Shown here piece by piece: positions 25,260-34,341 of a stretch of 64,000 nucleotides of DNA. Below the pieces are notes generated by a model. The model saw only the letters and a program-made list of their open reading frames with translations. It was not told the DNA's origin and made no database searches. The stretch is taken from contig CALFEQ010000179.1 of NCBI GenBank assembly GCA_937949945.1, positions 62,001 through 126,000 on the forward strand, in the 5' to 3' direction. How positions within the stretch are numbered: the first letter of the stretch is position 1; each line of letters starts with the position of its first letter. Made by a program: the position numbers and the translations under genes. This DNA is from an uncultured Myxococcales bacterium (GTDB lineage Bacteria; Myxococcota_A; Polyangia; Polyangiales; Polyangiaceae).

Positions 25260-26042
25260 TCAGTACTCGAGCACGACGTCGTCGAAGAACACCTCGTCCG
25301 TGCCGCTCTCGGCCCCGAGGAGACCGAACTCGAGTCCGGTCGCACGGTCTGCCCCGACGTTCACCTTCTTCTTTTCGAGGTCCAGCCCGAGTGTGACGTC
25401 GCCGCTCGTCGTGTACGTGATCTCGAGGCGACGCCAATCCGCTTCTGGGAGCGGCATCCTCTCCCTCGTCTCCAGGCCTTGGACGATGGCGAGCTGGTTG
25501 CCCTGCATCTCCACGCGCAACGCGGGTCCGTCCTGCCTCGTGATGGCGACGATCCGTGACTTCAACTTGTCCCCCTTGACGAGCAGCCACGCTTTGAATC
25601 GGAGCGTGCACGCTTGCTCGAGCGGTCGCACGAGCTTCACGTATCCGCCCAGCGTCGCGCTTCCTTGGAAGCGGAGGCTCCATTGGCCCATTCTTGCGGA
25701 GGTCACCTGACCCATCAGGAGAGCTTCGGTCTTCTCCGCTCGCCACTTCGGCTCGGGCGTCCAGTCGGAGGACTCGAAGTCGTCTTCGACGACGGTGCAG
25801 GGCGCTCCGTCCGGAAGCCTCGGCCCATCGGCGGAGCCGTCGCGCCCTTCCTCCTCCGAGCCGCCGTCGGACGGCTGCGTGTCGGCCGCGGAGTCGGGCG
25901 GGAGCTCGGGATCGTCGGGCGAAGCCGGGGAGGAGACGCCGAACGCGGAGCACGCGGCGGCTGCGACGGGGAAGAACGCCGCCAGGGCTCGCGGCGCCGT
26001 TCGCCGCCCCCGAAGACCTACCCAGCCACCAAGCAAGGCCAC
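25260..26042 (-). CDS. LamG-like lipoprotein, family copy 3 (intact, most diverged)
   Basis: The protein has 260 residues from GTG 26040-26042, with a signal ending in AAAAC, an Asp/Glu/Ser spacer, then CTVVEDDFESSDWTPEPKWR, CTLRFKAWLLVKGDKLKSRI, WRRLEITYTTSGDVTLGLDL and the terminal EVFFDDVVLEY. It keeps the same strand order as copy 2 and a Cys pair (PCTVVEDD and ACTLRFKAW). The spacer is the least similar part. It lies 39 nt from the phosphonate operon, which also reads leftward, but the lipoprotein families have no obvious link with phosphonate chemistry. Confidence 0.75.
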   Translation of the reverse strand: MALLGGWVGLRGRRTAPRALAAFFPVAAAACSAFGVSSPASPDDPELPPDSAADTQPSDGGSEEEGRDGSADGPRLPDGAPCTVVEDDFESSDWTPEPKWRAEKTEALLMGQVTSARMGQWSLRFQGSATLGGYVKLVRPLEQACTLRFKAWLLVKGDKLKSRIVAITRQDGPALRVEMQGNQLAIVQGLETRERMPLPEADWRRLEITYTTSGDVTLGLDLEKKKVNVGADRATGLEFGLLGAESGTDEVFFDDVVLEY

Positions 26043-26081
26043 GCGATCATCGTGGCACGGTCGCGCACGTTCTGCACGGGG

Positions 26082-26888
26082 TCAGGGCAGATGTGGGCGC
26101 CAGCGCGGAACCATTTCGGAGCGGACGACGTCGTACTCGTCCGGGGTGTCGCACTCCATGTAGCGTCGGTCGTCGTCGAAGGTCACGACGTCGAGGGCGC
26201 GCGCGATCATGATGCGCTGCGTGACGTCCTCGTGCTCGCTGCGGGTCTTGGCGGTGGAGAACTGCATGCACCACGTCGAGGCGGCGAGCCAGAGGGCGTG
26301 GTCTTCCGGCTCGAGCAGGAGCAGACCGGTGGCCTCGCCGAAGCATCGGAGCCCGCGGACGAGCGGCGTCCCGAGCAGGCCCTTGCCGTGGACGCGCGGG
26401 CCCGTCTCGTCGCCGAAGACCATGACCTCCTCGTCCGTCTGGCGGTACTTGCTGCAGACGAGCGTCTTCGAGCGCGGCCCCGGCGCGGCCGCGAGCTCGC
26501 CGATGATCGCCGGGTCGTAGACGACGTCCGCGTCCATCAAGACGACGCGCGAGCGACCGTCGAGGATGCCGTGGCTGCTCGTGAAGGCGAGGTGCGCCGA
26601 GTGACCGCTCCCGGACTGATCGCCGGGGAAGTCGTTCATGATCCACGTCGCCGGGATCTTCTCTATCGCGGCGATGCGCTTGCCGTACGTGACGGGGCTG
26701 CCGACGATGTAGATCTCGCGCGCCCCGTGCGCGGAGAGCGCGCGGAGGTGCCAGTCGAGGAAGGTCAGGCCGCTCGTGTCGAGCGGGAGCAGCGGCTTCG
26801 GCGTCTCGGCCGCCTCCGGCGCCTTCGAGATGCGCCTGCCCATGCCGGCGGCGAGGATGATCGCCTTGTCGATCGACTTCTTGCTCAT
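26082..26888 (-). CDS. Nucleotidyltransferase (sugar/choline-phosphate type), last gene of phosphonate operon
   Basis: The protein has 268 residues and a Rossmann-like NTP-transferase fold: KAIILAAGMGRRIS (nucleotide-binding loop), TPKPLLPLD (Lys of the PKPLLP motif), then VVLMDADVVYDP (metal-binding Asp pair). Such enzymes transfer NMP from CTP, UTP or another NTP to a phosphorylated or phosphonylated alcohol or sugar. Placed 25 nt after the CDP-alcohol phosphatidyltransferase, it may make the CDP-activated headgroup (for example CDP-2-aminoethylphosphonate or a related group) used by that enzyme. The operon has a second nucleotidyltransferase domain fused to PEP mutase, so which of the two acts on aminoethylphosphonate is open. 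Start ATG 26886-26888. Confidence 0.85.
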   Translation of the reverse strand: MSKKSIDKAIILAAGMGRRISKAPEAAETPKPLLPLDTSGLTFLDWHLRALSAHGAREIYIVGSPVTYGKRIAAIEKIPATWIMNDFPGDQSGSGHSAHLAFTSSHGILDGRSRVVLMDADVVYDPAIIGELAAAPGPRSKTLVCSKYRQTDEEVMVFGDETGPRVHGKGLLGTPLVRGLRCFGEATGLLLLEPEDHALWLAASTWCMQFSTAKTRSEHEDVTQRIMIARALDVVTFDDDRRYMECDTPDEYDVVRSEMVPRWRPHLP

Positions 26889-26913
26889 CGCGTACGCTCG
26901 TCGTTGATGGGGC

Positions 26914-27867
26914 TCATGCAGCGCGAGCGCCCGACGAGCGCTCCGGCGTGGGGTAGTCCCGCAGGACGATGCGGGCGAACACGATCGTCGAGAGCCACAT
27001 GACGACCGCGTAACAGAACGCGAAGAGCTGCGACTCGAAGAGCATGCCCGTCAAGAGGCCGATGTGCAGGATGACGAGGCCGTTGTCGGACGAGACGAAC
27101 GACAGGAGCGACGCGAAGCGACGGAACTGCGGGTCGCTCGCGCGCGCGCGGATCACCGAAACGGGGTCGCCGTTCTTCGGCCGGACCTCGTAGAGGAGGA
27201 CCTGGAAGCAGTCGAAGTAGATGCCCCACCACCCGAGGAGCGAGCCCTTGCCGCTCTCGATGAGCTCCTTCTTCTGGCGGAGCTCGTCGAAGACGCCGTC
27301 GCGGCCGTCACGCAGGGCGAAGGCGATCTTGCGCTTGTAGAAGTCCCAGGCGTTCGCGGAAAGGCCGCAGAACGCGAGGGTGCAACACGTGACGAGGAGG
27401 CCGATCGAGCCGCTCTGGATCCGGTGGTAGATCGCGCAGTTGAGCGTGACGAACGCGATCGTGTCCGCGATCTCGTCGAGGGCACGTCCGAACGGCGACG
27501 ACGAGCCCTTTGCCCGCGCGAGGACGCCGTCGAAGCAGTCGAGCACCATCCGCACCTCGCAGAGGACGAACGCCACGACGAGCCAGATCCTCGCCTGCGT
27601 GTAGGCGACGAGCGCGGCGGCAACGAGGCCGATGACGATGTGCGCGTAGCTGACGTGGTTCGGGGTCAGCCAAGAGATGCGCCCGAGGACGCGGAGGAGC
27701 GCGCGAGAGACGGGGTAGCGGTAGAAGCGGTTCGTGGGATCGACGGTGGACTCGATGATGGAGTCGACGACGACGGTCGGGACGTGGACGCCGGACACCT
27801 CTCCGTCCTGATCGGTCGGCGCACGTTCGACGAGTCGGCTGCTCGGCCCACTCTCGAGCTCTTTCAT
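26914..27867 (-). CDS. CDP-alcohol phosphatidyltransferase, probable phosphonolipid synthase
   Basis: The protein has 317 residues from ATG 27865-27867, which has GGAG upstream; the frame is open further but into the aminotransferase gene. The whole signature of the family is present: D110-x2-D113-G-x2-A-R118-x8-G127-x3-D131-x3-D135, in LDCFDGVLARAKGSS. Several TM helices flank it (SYAHIVIGLVAAALVAYT, WLVVAFVLC, IGLLVTCCTLAFCGLSA, VILHIGLLTGMLFESQ, FCYAVVMWLSTIVFA). Family members move a phosphoalcohol from a CDP-activated donor to a lipid hydroxyl, at the inner membrane. In this operon the likely donor is a CDP-linked phosphonate and the acceptor diacylglycerol (inference). Confidence 0.88.
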   Translation of the reverse strand: MKELESGPSSRLVERAPTDQDGEVSGVHVPTVVVDSIIESTVDPTNRFYRYPVSRALLRVLGRISWLTPNHVSYAHIVIGLVAAALVAYTQARIWLVVAFVLCEVRMVLDCFDGVLARAKGSSSPFGRALDEIADTIAFVTLNCAIYHRIQSGSIGLLVTCCTLAFCGLSANAWDFYKRKIAFALRDGRDGVFDELRQKKELIESGKGSLLGWWGIYFDCFQVLLYEVRPKNGDPVSVIRARASDPQFRRFASLLSFVSSDNGLVILHIGLLTGMLFESQLFAFCYAVVMWLSTIVFARIVLRDYPTPERSSGARAA

Positions 27868-27913
27868 GCGCTCCGTCGACTCGTGCTCGCGCACGAGGTC
27901 GGTGTGCGCTCCG

Positions 27914-28975
27914 TCAGCCGAGGGCGACGCGGAGCGAGGCGACGAGTCGGTCGAGATCGCCGTCCGTGATTTCGCCCATGACCGCGATGCGGAAAATGGC
28001 TCCATCGAACTTCCCTTGTCCTGCGTAGATCACGAACCCGTCGTTCTTGAGGTGCGCGTGAAGCGCCTCGTAGGTCTTCCCCTCCGGCAAACGGAACGAC
28101 GTGAGCGTCGCTCCGTAGACGTCTTCGCTTTCGAGCAAGAGCTGGACGCCGAGCTCCCTCAGCGCCGTGCGCACGCGACGCGACCGCGCGGTGTAGGTCG
28201 CGTGGCGCGCCTTCCACCCGCCCGAGGCCGCGAGCTCGTCGAGCGCGGCGTCGAGCGCGAACGTCACGTGCGTCGGCAGCGTGAAGGGCGTCGACCCCTT
28301 CGCCTGCTCGGCCGCGTGGCGGTAGAGGTCGAGATAGACGCTCGTGGCCCCGCTCGGTCGGGCGAGGGCCGCATCGCGCACGACGACGAACGAGACACCG
28401 GGCGCGCCGTGCACGCACTTGTTCGCGGTCGCGGCGGCGGCCTCGACGTTCCAGTCGTCCCAGCGGATCTCCTCGCCGGCGAAGCTCGAGACCGCGTCGA
28501 CGAGCAGCGGGACGCCCGCCGCCTTGCACATCGTTCCGAGCGCGGCGAGATCGTTGAGGCGGCCCGTCGTGGTCTCGTGGTGCACCGCGAGCACGTGTCC
28601 GAACGCGCCGCTCTCGATGGCCTTCTCGGCGGCGGCGAGGTCCATCGCGCCGGTCCACGGCGACGATACGACCTCGTGCTTCTTGCCCTGCGCGCGGAGC
28701 ATCGCGGCCATGCGCTCGCCGTAGACGCCGTTGGCGACCACGAGCGAGCTCTCGCCCGGCGGGATCAGCGAGAGCATGGTCTCGACCGCGGCCGTCCCGG
28801 AGCCTCCGAGGAGCACCGCCGTGTACCCCTTCGCGCCGTAGACGGCGGCGATCTTCTCGCGCACGCGCCCGACGAGCGCTTTGAACTCGGGCTCGCGATG
28901 GCACACGTCCTCCGCCGCGAGCGCGGCGCGGACGCGAGCGGTCATCGTGACGGGGCCGGGGTTGAGCAGGATCAT
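27914..28975 (-). CDS. phnW: 2-aminoethylphosphonate-pyruvate transaminase (PhnW-type)
   Basis: The protein has 353 residues. It is a class V, PLP-dependent enzyme linking phosphonoacetaldehyde and 2-aminoethylphosphonate. PhnW is best known for degradation, but beside PEP mutase it acts in the forward, biosynthetic direction. Visible motifs: [15 protein letters not shown] (typical PhnW opening), CHREPEF, LLGGSGTAAVE, VHHETTTGRLND, PLLVDAVSSFAGE (Asp160 against the PLP ring) and ATANKCVHGAPGVSF with the PLP Lys186. The start ATG overlaps the stop of the decarboxylase gene by 4 nt (ATGA). The gap to the phosphatidyltransferase is 46 nt. No phosphonatase (phnX) or C-P lyase gene lies nearby, which favours biosynthesis. 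Confidence 0.92.
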   Translation of the reverse strand: MILLNPGPVTMTARVRAALAAEDVCHREPEFKALVGRVREKIAAVYGAKGYTAVLLGGSGTAAVETMLSLIPPGESSLVVANGVYGERMAAMLRAQGKKHEVVSSPWTGAMDLAAAEKAIESGAFGHVLAVHHETTTGRLNDLAALGTMCKAAGVPLLVDAVSSFAGEEIRWDDWNVEAAAATANKCVHGAPGVSFVVVRDAALARPSGATSVYLDLYRHAAEQAKGSTPFTLPTHVTFALDAALDELAASGGWKARHATYTARSRRVRTALRELGVQLLLESEDVYGATLTSFRLPEGKTYEALHAHLKNDGFVIYAGQGKFDGAIFRIAVMGEITDGDLDRLVASLRVALG

Positions 28976-30150
28976 GGTGTCGTCGTGGCCGAGGTCTTCT
29001 GTCCGAGGTGAGCGCGGAGCCGCTGCGCGACCTCACGCGGCGTAATCTTCGGCCGCGGGAGGTCGGCGGGCGCGCCGGGCTTGGTCTTGACGTGCAAGAA
29101 GCGGAGACCGCCCGCCCGATCGCGGAGCGCCTCCTCGAGCTCGTCGGCGCCGTAGATGCGCCGAACCGTCGGGTAGCCGCAAGCGCGCGCGCACGCGCCG
29201 AGGTCGACGGAGTGGGTCACCGTCGACTGCGCGCCGGTGGAGTCGTGGGTCTCGTTGTCGAGCAGCACGTGCACGAGGTTGTCCGGTCGCTCGTAGCCGA
29301 TCGTCGCGAGCGCGCCCATGCGCATGAGGAGCGCGCCGTCGCCGTCGAGCACCACGACGCGACGGTCGGGACGCGCCCACGCGAGCCCGAGCCCGAGCGG
29401 CGCGGCGCAGCCCATCGAGCCGACCATGTAGAGCTGGTTCGGACGGTCTTCGCACGCGTAGAGCTCGCGGCCCGTGTAGCCGGTGGTCGCGAGGACGACG
29501 TCCGAGCCGTCCGGCGAGGTCACCTTCTGGACGGCGCGGAGCGCCTCCGTCCGCGTGGGCCTCGCCTCGACGGCGGCGAACGGCGCGGGAGGCGTGGAGG
29601 GCGGAGGCGGAAGCTCGCGCGTCGTCGGCCGCGACGTCAGCTTGTGCGCGGCGACGCTGTCCTTCTTCATGACGAACGCGTACGGCAGGTCCGTCTTCGT
29701 CATGTGCGAGACGGCCTTCTCGATCGCCGCGCCGACCTCGCTCTCCTCCGTCGGGAACCAGGACCAGGCGACGTTCATCGTCTCGAGCATCTTCGTCGTG
29801 ATCTGGCCCATGAGCTCGTGCTGCGGCTCGTCCTTCGGGCCGCCGGGCTCACCCCGGAGCGTGACGATGAGCAGGACCGGGATCCGGAAGATGGCGTTGA
29901 GCGAGGTGAGGGGAGAGACGGCGTTGCCGAGCCCCGAGTTCTGCATCATCACGATGGCGCGCCGGCCGCCGAGCTCGGCGCCGGTCGCGATCGCGACGGC
30001 ATCGCCCTCGTTCGCCGCCCCGATGTACGCGAGATCGGGCGCGTCGATGACGTAGTTGATGAACGGCTTCACGTACGAGCAGGGGACGCCCGTGTAGAGC
30101 GAGAAGCCGGCCATCTTGGCCGTCTCGACGAACGAGCGCGCCTCGATCAT
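28972..30150 (-). CDS. ppd: Phosphonopyruvate decarboxylase (ThDP-dependent)
   Basis: The protein has 392 residues, typical for Ppd. It decarboxylates phosphonopyruvate to phosphonoacetaldehyde, the irreversible step that pulls PEP mutase forward. Motifs: [32 protein letters not shown] (ThDP-activating Glu48), [14 protein letters not shown], and, in the pyrophosphate-binding half, [16 protein letters not shown] and [13 protein letters not shown] (GDG...N motif). A Pro-rich linker (about 195-215) joins the two halves. Its ATG (30148-30150) overlaps the stop of the PEP mutase gene in ATGA, and its own stop overlaps the transaminase start; the three genes are translationally coupled. Confidence 0.93.
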   Translation of the reverse strand: MIEARSFVETAKMAGFSLYTGVPCSYVKPFINYVIDAPDLAYIGAANEGDAVAIATGAELGGRRAIVMMQNSGLGNAVSPLTSLNAIFRIPVLLIVTLRGEPGGPKDEPQHELMGQITTKMLETMNVAWSWFPTEESEVGAAIEKAVSHMTKTDLPYAFVMKKDSVAAHKLTSRPTTRELPPPPSTPPAPFAAVEARPTRTEALRAVQKVTSPDGSDVVLATTGYTGRELYACEDRPNQLYMVGSMGCAAPLGLGLAWARPDRRVVVLDGDGALLMRMGALATIGYERPDNLVHVLLDNETHDSTGAQSTVTHSVDLGACARACGYPTVRRIYGADELEEALRDRAGGLRFLHVKTKPGAPADLPRPKITPREVAQRLRAHLGQKTSATTTP

Positions 30151-31799
30151 CGGAACTCGCTCCCCTTCACGACGTCGCCGAGCGTGTTGACGTCGAGCCA
30201 GCCGCCGCGCGTGTAGACCACGCGCACGGTCCTGCCGTCCTTGACGAGCCGCCGGAGCAGATCCGGCATCGAGAGCTTCGCGAGCTCGGCCGGCGGCATC
30301 GCCGAGAGCATGTCCGCGATGATCTTTCCGCCGGCGGCGCTCGTCTTGAGGATGCCCGTCCACTCGCCGGTGATGCCGGCGGCGTCGGGCGTCGTCGCCA
30401 TGTCCTTCAGCGTGACGTTGCCGAGCAGCGTCTTGCGCGAGTGCGGCTCGCTGCAGATCGCCCAATAGGCCCGGCGCGGCCTCGCTTCGGCCTCCGCGTC
30501 GGCGGGGAGGGAGTCGACCGCGACGACGAAGTCGCCTTCGGCGTCGAGCAGCTCGTCGAGGACGTGCTTCTTGAAGAGGACGTCGCCGTACGAGACGAGG
30601 CACGCGGCGCCTTCGAGCGAGGACTTCGCCGCAGCGAGCGACGCGACCTCGCCCGTCGTCGCGTAGTCGTCGTTGTCGACGTACGAGGCGCCCGGCAGGT
30701 TCACGGTCTCCTTGGCGAAGCCGCGGACGACGACGAGGTCGCGCACGTTCGCCGAGCGGTACGCGTCGAGGATGTGGCCGAGGATCGGCTTGCCCGCGAT
30801 CGGGACCATGCACTTCGGCTTGTCCTTCGTGAGCTCGCCGAGCTCGTCGCCGCGGCTCGCCGCGAGGACGATCCCGCGCGTGACCAAGCCTCCTTGCGGG
30901 AGGTACGTCTTCTCGGCCTGCTCGAGCTCGTGCTCGCCCTGGAGGCGGAAGACCTCGGCGAGGGGCGCGACGCGCTCCTCGACGTTCATGAGGCTCTGAT
31001 CCTGGAAGATCTGCTTCGCCGTCGCCTGCATGGCCGCGAGCGCGGACCGCATGAGGTGGTTCGCCCAGATGACGATCTTGAACCCGGCCTCGCGGAAGAC
31101 CTCCGTCGGGGTCGTGTAGTACTTCGTCGGGACGATCACGAGCGGGAGCCGGTCACCCCACTCCTTCTTGAACGCGAGGATCTCCGACGCGTTCTTCTTG
31201 GAGGAGTGGATGAGGACGGCGTCGGCGCCGGCCTTGCGGTACGCCTCGCCGCGCTTCAGCGCCTCCTCGAGGCCGTGCCCGGCGATGAGCGCCTCGACGC
31301 GCGCGACCACGACGAAGTCGTCGTCCCGCTGGGCCTCCTTCATCGCGCGGATCTTTCCGGCGAACTCCTCCATGTCCGCGAGCGGCTGCGCCGTGCCGCG
31401 GATGAAGCTGTTCGTCTTCGGGAACAGCTTGTCCTCGACGCACACGCCGGCGACGCCGCGCTGCTCGAGCTTGGTCACGAGGCGCCGCGCCGAGTTGAAG
31501 TTTCCGTAGCCGGTGTCGCCGTCGAGGAGGATCGGGACCGTCGTGGCGTCCGCCATGAACTCGACGACCTCGAGGACCTGCGTCCAGCTCGCCTCGTTGT
31601 TGTCGCGCACACCGAGCGACGCCGAGATCGACAGGCCGCTGCCCCAGATCCCCTCGAACCCGGCCTCTTCGGCGATCTTCGCCGACAGCCCGTTGTGAGC
31701 CTCCATCAAGAAGTGGAGACCCGGTGCCTCGAGCATCCTCCTGAGAGCGGTCGTCTTGCGCACGCTCCCGGCCCGCTTGTCGTTGACTGGTTGAACCAT
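30147..31799 (-). CDS. pepM: Phosphoenolpyruvate mutase fused to a nucleotidyltransferase domain
   Basis: The protein has 550 residues. Residues 1-300 are a PEP mutase of the isocitrate-lyase fold: [44 protein letters not shown] (metal-binding Asp93/Asp95) and the diagnostic [10 protein letters not shown] at 122-131. The last distinguishes PEP mutase from lyases, which have a Cys in that loop. Residues about 307-550 form a complete nucleotidyltransferase: [39 protein letters not shown], and the [11 protein letters not shown] strand with the metal Asp. PEP mutase forms the C-P bond (PEP to phosphonopyruvate); the second domain probably activates a phosphonate with CTP. The start is ATG 31797-31799; no clear ribosome-binding site. 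Confidence 0.93.
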   Translation of the reverse strand: MVQPVNDKRAGSVRKTTALRRMLEAPGLHFLMEAHNGLSAKIAEEAGFEGIWGSGLSISASLGVRDNNEASWTQVLEVVEFMADATTVPILLDGDTGYGNFNSARRLVTKLEQRGVAGVCVEDKLFPKTNSFIRGTAQPLADMEEFAGKIRAMKEAQRDDDFVVVARVEALIAGHGLEEALKRGEAYRKAGADAVLIHSSKKNASEILAFKKEWGDRLPLVIVPTKYYTTPTEVFREAGFKIVIWANHLMRSALAAMQATAKQIFQDQSLMNVEERVAPLAEVFRLQGEHELEQAEKTYLPQGGLVTRGIVLAASRGDELGELTKDKPKCMVPIAGKPILGHILDAYRSANVRDLVVVRGFAKETVNLPGASYVDNDDYATTGEVASLAAAKSSLEGAACLVSYGDVLFKKHVLDELLDAEGDFVVAVDSLPADAEAEARPRRAYWAICSEPHSRKTLLGNVTLKDMATTPDAAGITGEWTGILKTSAAGGKIIADMLSAMPPAELAKLSMPDLLRRLVKDGRTVRVVYTRGGWLDVNTLGDVVKGSEFR

Positions 31800-32122
31800 T
31801 GACTGACCAACAAAGCAAAGCGCGAACCCATCGAGAGAAAGCTCGACAGAAGCCGCGCAGATCTCCGGAAAACGCCCTCGTAACACGGGATCCACACATG
31901 CGCCTCCCCTGTGTGCCGCGTAATGCCGTACGCGCCTGCTCGGGCAATGATTTCGCAGCCTGCGAACCTCGCCGCGCGGTGAGGGACATCGCCCGCAGCC
32001 GCTCGCGTAGGCGTTCCGGCGCCTTGGCCGGGGCCGCACGCGCCGCGCCTCCGGCGCGCCGGGGCCGGGCGCGTTCCGGGCTCGTCGTGCGGAGATGGAG
32101 ATGACGAAGCTCTGACCGAAGG
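31800..32122. other. Divergent intergenic region between phosphonate operon and phosphoesterase gene
   Basis: The region is 323 nt and must hold promoters for both directions. No supportable gene is present. I cannot point to a confident -35/-10 pair; GTGTTACGAGG on the minus strand near 31885 is a weak candidate for the operon. No repeat or hairpin stands out. Confidence 0.4.
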
Positions 32123-33691
32123 GTGACGGAACCGCGCGCGCCTCGCGGTCATCATCTCTGGGTGACTCGGCCTCGACCGACCGAGAGCCTGCTCGTCTTC
32201 TCGGACGTGCACCTCGGAAGCGACCTCAACGACAGTGGGCCGAGCGTGCCTCGGTCCACCGCCATCGACCGCGACCTCGCTGCGCTGCTCGCGCACTACC
32301 GCAACACGCCGCCGCCGGCCGATCGCTGGCGGCTCGTCATCGCGGGAGACTTCGTCGACTTCGTCGGCATGTCCATCGACCCCCCCGACGGTGGTGAGCT
32401 CGTCACCGAGCCGACGCCCGCGGAGCGCCGCATCGGCCTCGGCGGCGCCGAGGATCACGTTCGCTGGAAGCTGAAGCGAGCGGCCGCGCGCCATTCCGAG
32501 GTCTTCGCCGAGCTCGCCGCGTTCCTCGAGGCGGGCAACGCGATCACGTTCATCCAGGGCAACCACGATCTAGAGATGCACTGGGAGAGCGTCCGCGACG
32601 ACTTCCGCGCGCTTCTGACCGACGATCCCGAGGCGGCGGCGCGCGTCGAGTTCGAGCCGTGGTTCTTCCATCGTGAAGGGCTCGTCTTCGTCGAGCACGG
32701 CCACCAGTACGATCCGTTCTGCGCGACGCCCTTCGTGCTCGCGCCGCTCTCGCCCCGCGATCCGAAGCGCGTCCTCCAGTCCCTGAGCGACACGCTCCTG
32801 CGCTACATCGTGCGGCGCACCCCCGGCATGAAGGAGTACGGGCACGAGAACCGGGGCCTCGCGAGCTACATCTCGTGGGGGCTCATGCTGGGCGCGCGCG
32901 GGACGGCGAACCTCTTCAAACAGTTCTGGGCCGCCGTCTTCGCTCTGTGGGACGTCGCGAAGGCGTACGGGACGGAGCTCGGAGAGCGGATCCGCGAAGA
33001 GCACGAGCGCCGTCTCGTCGCGCGTGCCGAGGCGTCGATGATCCCGCTCGAGCGACTGCGCGCGGCGCTCGCGCTCCACACCACGCCCATCGGCTGGACG
33101 CCGCGCGGCGTGCTCGCGAGCGTGATGCTCGATCGCCTCGCGGTCTTCGGCTGCATGGTGCCCACCCTCGGCGCGGTCGCTCTCTTCCACGACTCTCTCG
33201 GCGGCTACGCGATGCCGATCACCGGAGCGCTGCTCGCCGTCTGGGCCGTGCTCCACGTCTGGCTGTCACGCGGGCGGCCCGACGTCGATCCGGCCGCCGT
33301 CATGGGCGCGCGCGCGGGCGATCTCGCCAAGCTCTTCCCGTCGTCCTTCGTCGTGATGGGTCACACGCACGTGCCGACGACGAAGCCGCTCGGCGACGCC
33401 ATCTACGTCAACCTCGGCTCGTGGGCCGAGGAGGAGCCGAGCGGCGACGAGAAGAAGCCGTACCGCGCCGCACGCACGCACCTCGTCATCCACGAGCGCG
33501 AGGACCGGCACGAGGCGCACCTCTGCGAGTGGCGGAGCGGCGAAGGCCCGCACACGCTGACCTCCCTCGTCCGTCCGCTCGACCAGACGACGCGTGATCT
33601 CCGAGGAGAGAGCGGCGGTGCCGTTCGTGACGAGAGCGACGGGGCTCTCGAGCACGGACCGCTCGAGCAGAGCCCGCGCGTCGCGAGCTGA
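32123..33691 (+). CDS. Membrane-associated calcineurin-like metallophosphoesterase
   Basis: The protein has 522 residues from GTG 32123. All blocks of the dinuclear metallophosphoesterase site are present: SDVHLGSD (about 27-34), AGDFVDF (74-80), QGNHD (145-149), EHGHQYD (191-197) and VMGHTH (411-416). Between the last two blocks there is an insertion of about 215 residues instead of the usual 30-60. It includes two predicted TM helices ([34 protein letters not shown]) and a hydrophobic stretch near 250-280. The core resembles LpxH-type phosphoesterases, but the substrate cannot be assigned. The C-terminus after YVNLGSW is polar. It lies beside the phosphonate operon but divergently. Confidence 0.82.
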   Translation: MTEPRAPRGHHLWVTRPRPTESLLVFSDVHLGSDLNDSGPSVPRSTAIDRDLAALLAHYRNTPPPADRWRLVIAGDFVDFVGMSIDPPDGGELVTEPTPAERRIGLGGAEDHVRWKLKRAAARHSEVFAELAAFLEAGNAITFIQGNHDLEMHWESVRDDFRALLTDDPEAAARVEFEPWFFHREGLVFVEHGHQYDPFCATPFVLAPLSPRDPKRVLQSLSDTLLRYIVRRTPGMKEYGHENRGLASYISWGLMLGARGTANLFKQFWAAVFALWDVAKAYGTELGERIREEHERRLVARAEASMIPLERLRAALALHTTPIGWTPRGVLASVMLDRLAVFGCMVPTLGAVALFHDSLGGYAMPITGALLAVWAVLHVWLSRGRPDVDPAAVMGARAGDLAKLFPSSFVVMGHTHVPTTKPLGDAIYVNLGSWAEEEPSGDEKKPYRAARTHLVIHEREDRHEAHLCEWRSGEGPHTLTSLVRPLDQTTRDLRGESGGAVRDESDGALEHGPLEQSPRVAS

Positions 33692-33764
33692 TCGCTCGCG
33701 GCGTCCGCTTCCCTCCACGATCGCTCACGACCGCGCGCCGAGCTCGCGGGCGGAGACGCCGAGC

Positions 33765-34187
33765 TCACGGGCGGAGCGCGACGAGCGCGGGCGCGACCTC
33801 GGTCCACGCGAGCGCGCCCGCGAGCCCGAGCGCGCCCGCGAGCGCGGCGAAGAGGACCGTCGCGCCGCGGTGGAACCTCGCCATGTGCTTCACCGTGAAC
33901 AGGAACGGCAAGAGGCCCACGGCAGCGACGACGAGGAAGAACGGCGTTCCGATCCCGAGCACGGTCGCGGCGAGGAACGCCGATGCCGCTGCGAGCATCA
34001 AACCGACGCCCCAGGTGCGCTCGCAGAGCGCGGCCGTGGCTCCCAACGCCAGGGTCGCTGCGGCGAACGAAGCAGCCCAGCGGCCGGCGTGCCCGTCGCT
34101 CGCCATCGCAGAGCGGACGACCACGGCGAACGCGACGACGTCGGCGCCGAGGAAAGAGACGACGACGTGGAGCGGAAGCCGCGACAT
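33765..34187 (-). CDS. Small four-helix membrane protein
   Basis: The protein has 140 residues from ATG 34185-34187. Hydrophobic segments are spaced as four TM helices: VVVSFLGADVVAFAVVV, WAASFAAATLALGATAAL, LMLAAASAFLAATVLGIG and FLVVAAVGLLPFLFTV, with a fifth near the end (VLFAALAGALGLAGAL). There are few charged residues. No family is recognised. It converges with the phosphoesterase gene, ending 74 nt away, and has its own promoter. Confidence 0.7.
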   Translation of the reverse strand: MSRLPLHVVVSFLGADVVAFAVVVRSAMASDGHAGRWAASFAAATLALGATAALCERTWGVGLMLAAASAFLAATVLGIGTPFFLVVAAVGLLPFLFTVKHMARFHRGATVLFAALAGALGLAGALAWTEVAPALVALRP

Positions 34188-34193
34188 GTTTTC

Positions 34194-34221
34194 ATCGTCC
34201 CACTCCGCCGTCTTCCGTCAA
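34194..34221 (-). promoter_or_regulatory. Promoter of the four-helix membrane protein, near-leaderless
   Basis: On the minus strand TTGACG (34216-34221) is followed after 16 nt by GACGAT (34194-34199), only 6 nt before the ATG. Transcription would then start at or next to the start codon. Confidence 0.45.
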
Positions 34222-34341
34222 GGTCATCGTCCGCGGGCGTCCGCCGGCGAACAGAGCCGTGACCGTCACCCTCTGCCGCGGGCCGGGGCTGTGTTAGAGA
34301 AGGCCCTCCCCAGACCCTGAGCACCGGACTAGAGGAGCACC

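Noticed and set aside
24331..25710. Plus-strand frame of 459 codons across the LamG lipoprotein cluster
   Set aside because: It is the reverse complement of two clear lipoprotein genes and the repeat element between them; its Ser/Arg-rich product has no domain.
27914..28975. Phosphonate degradation role for the transaminase
   Set aside because: No phosphonatase, C-P lyase or phosphonate transporter genes are present, and the gene is coupled to PEP mutase and decarboxylase genes.
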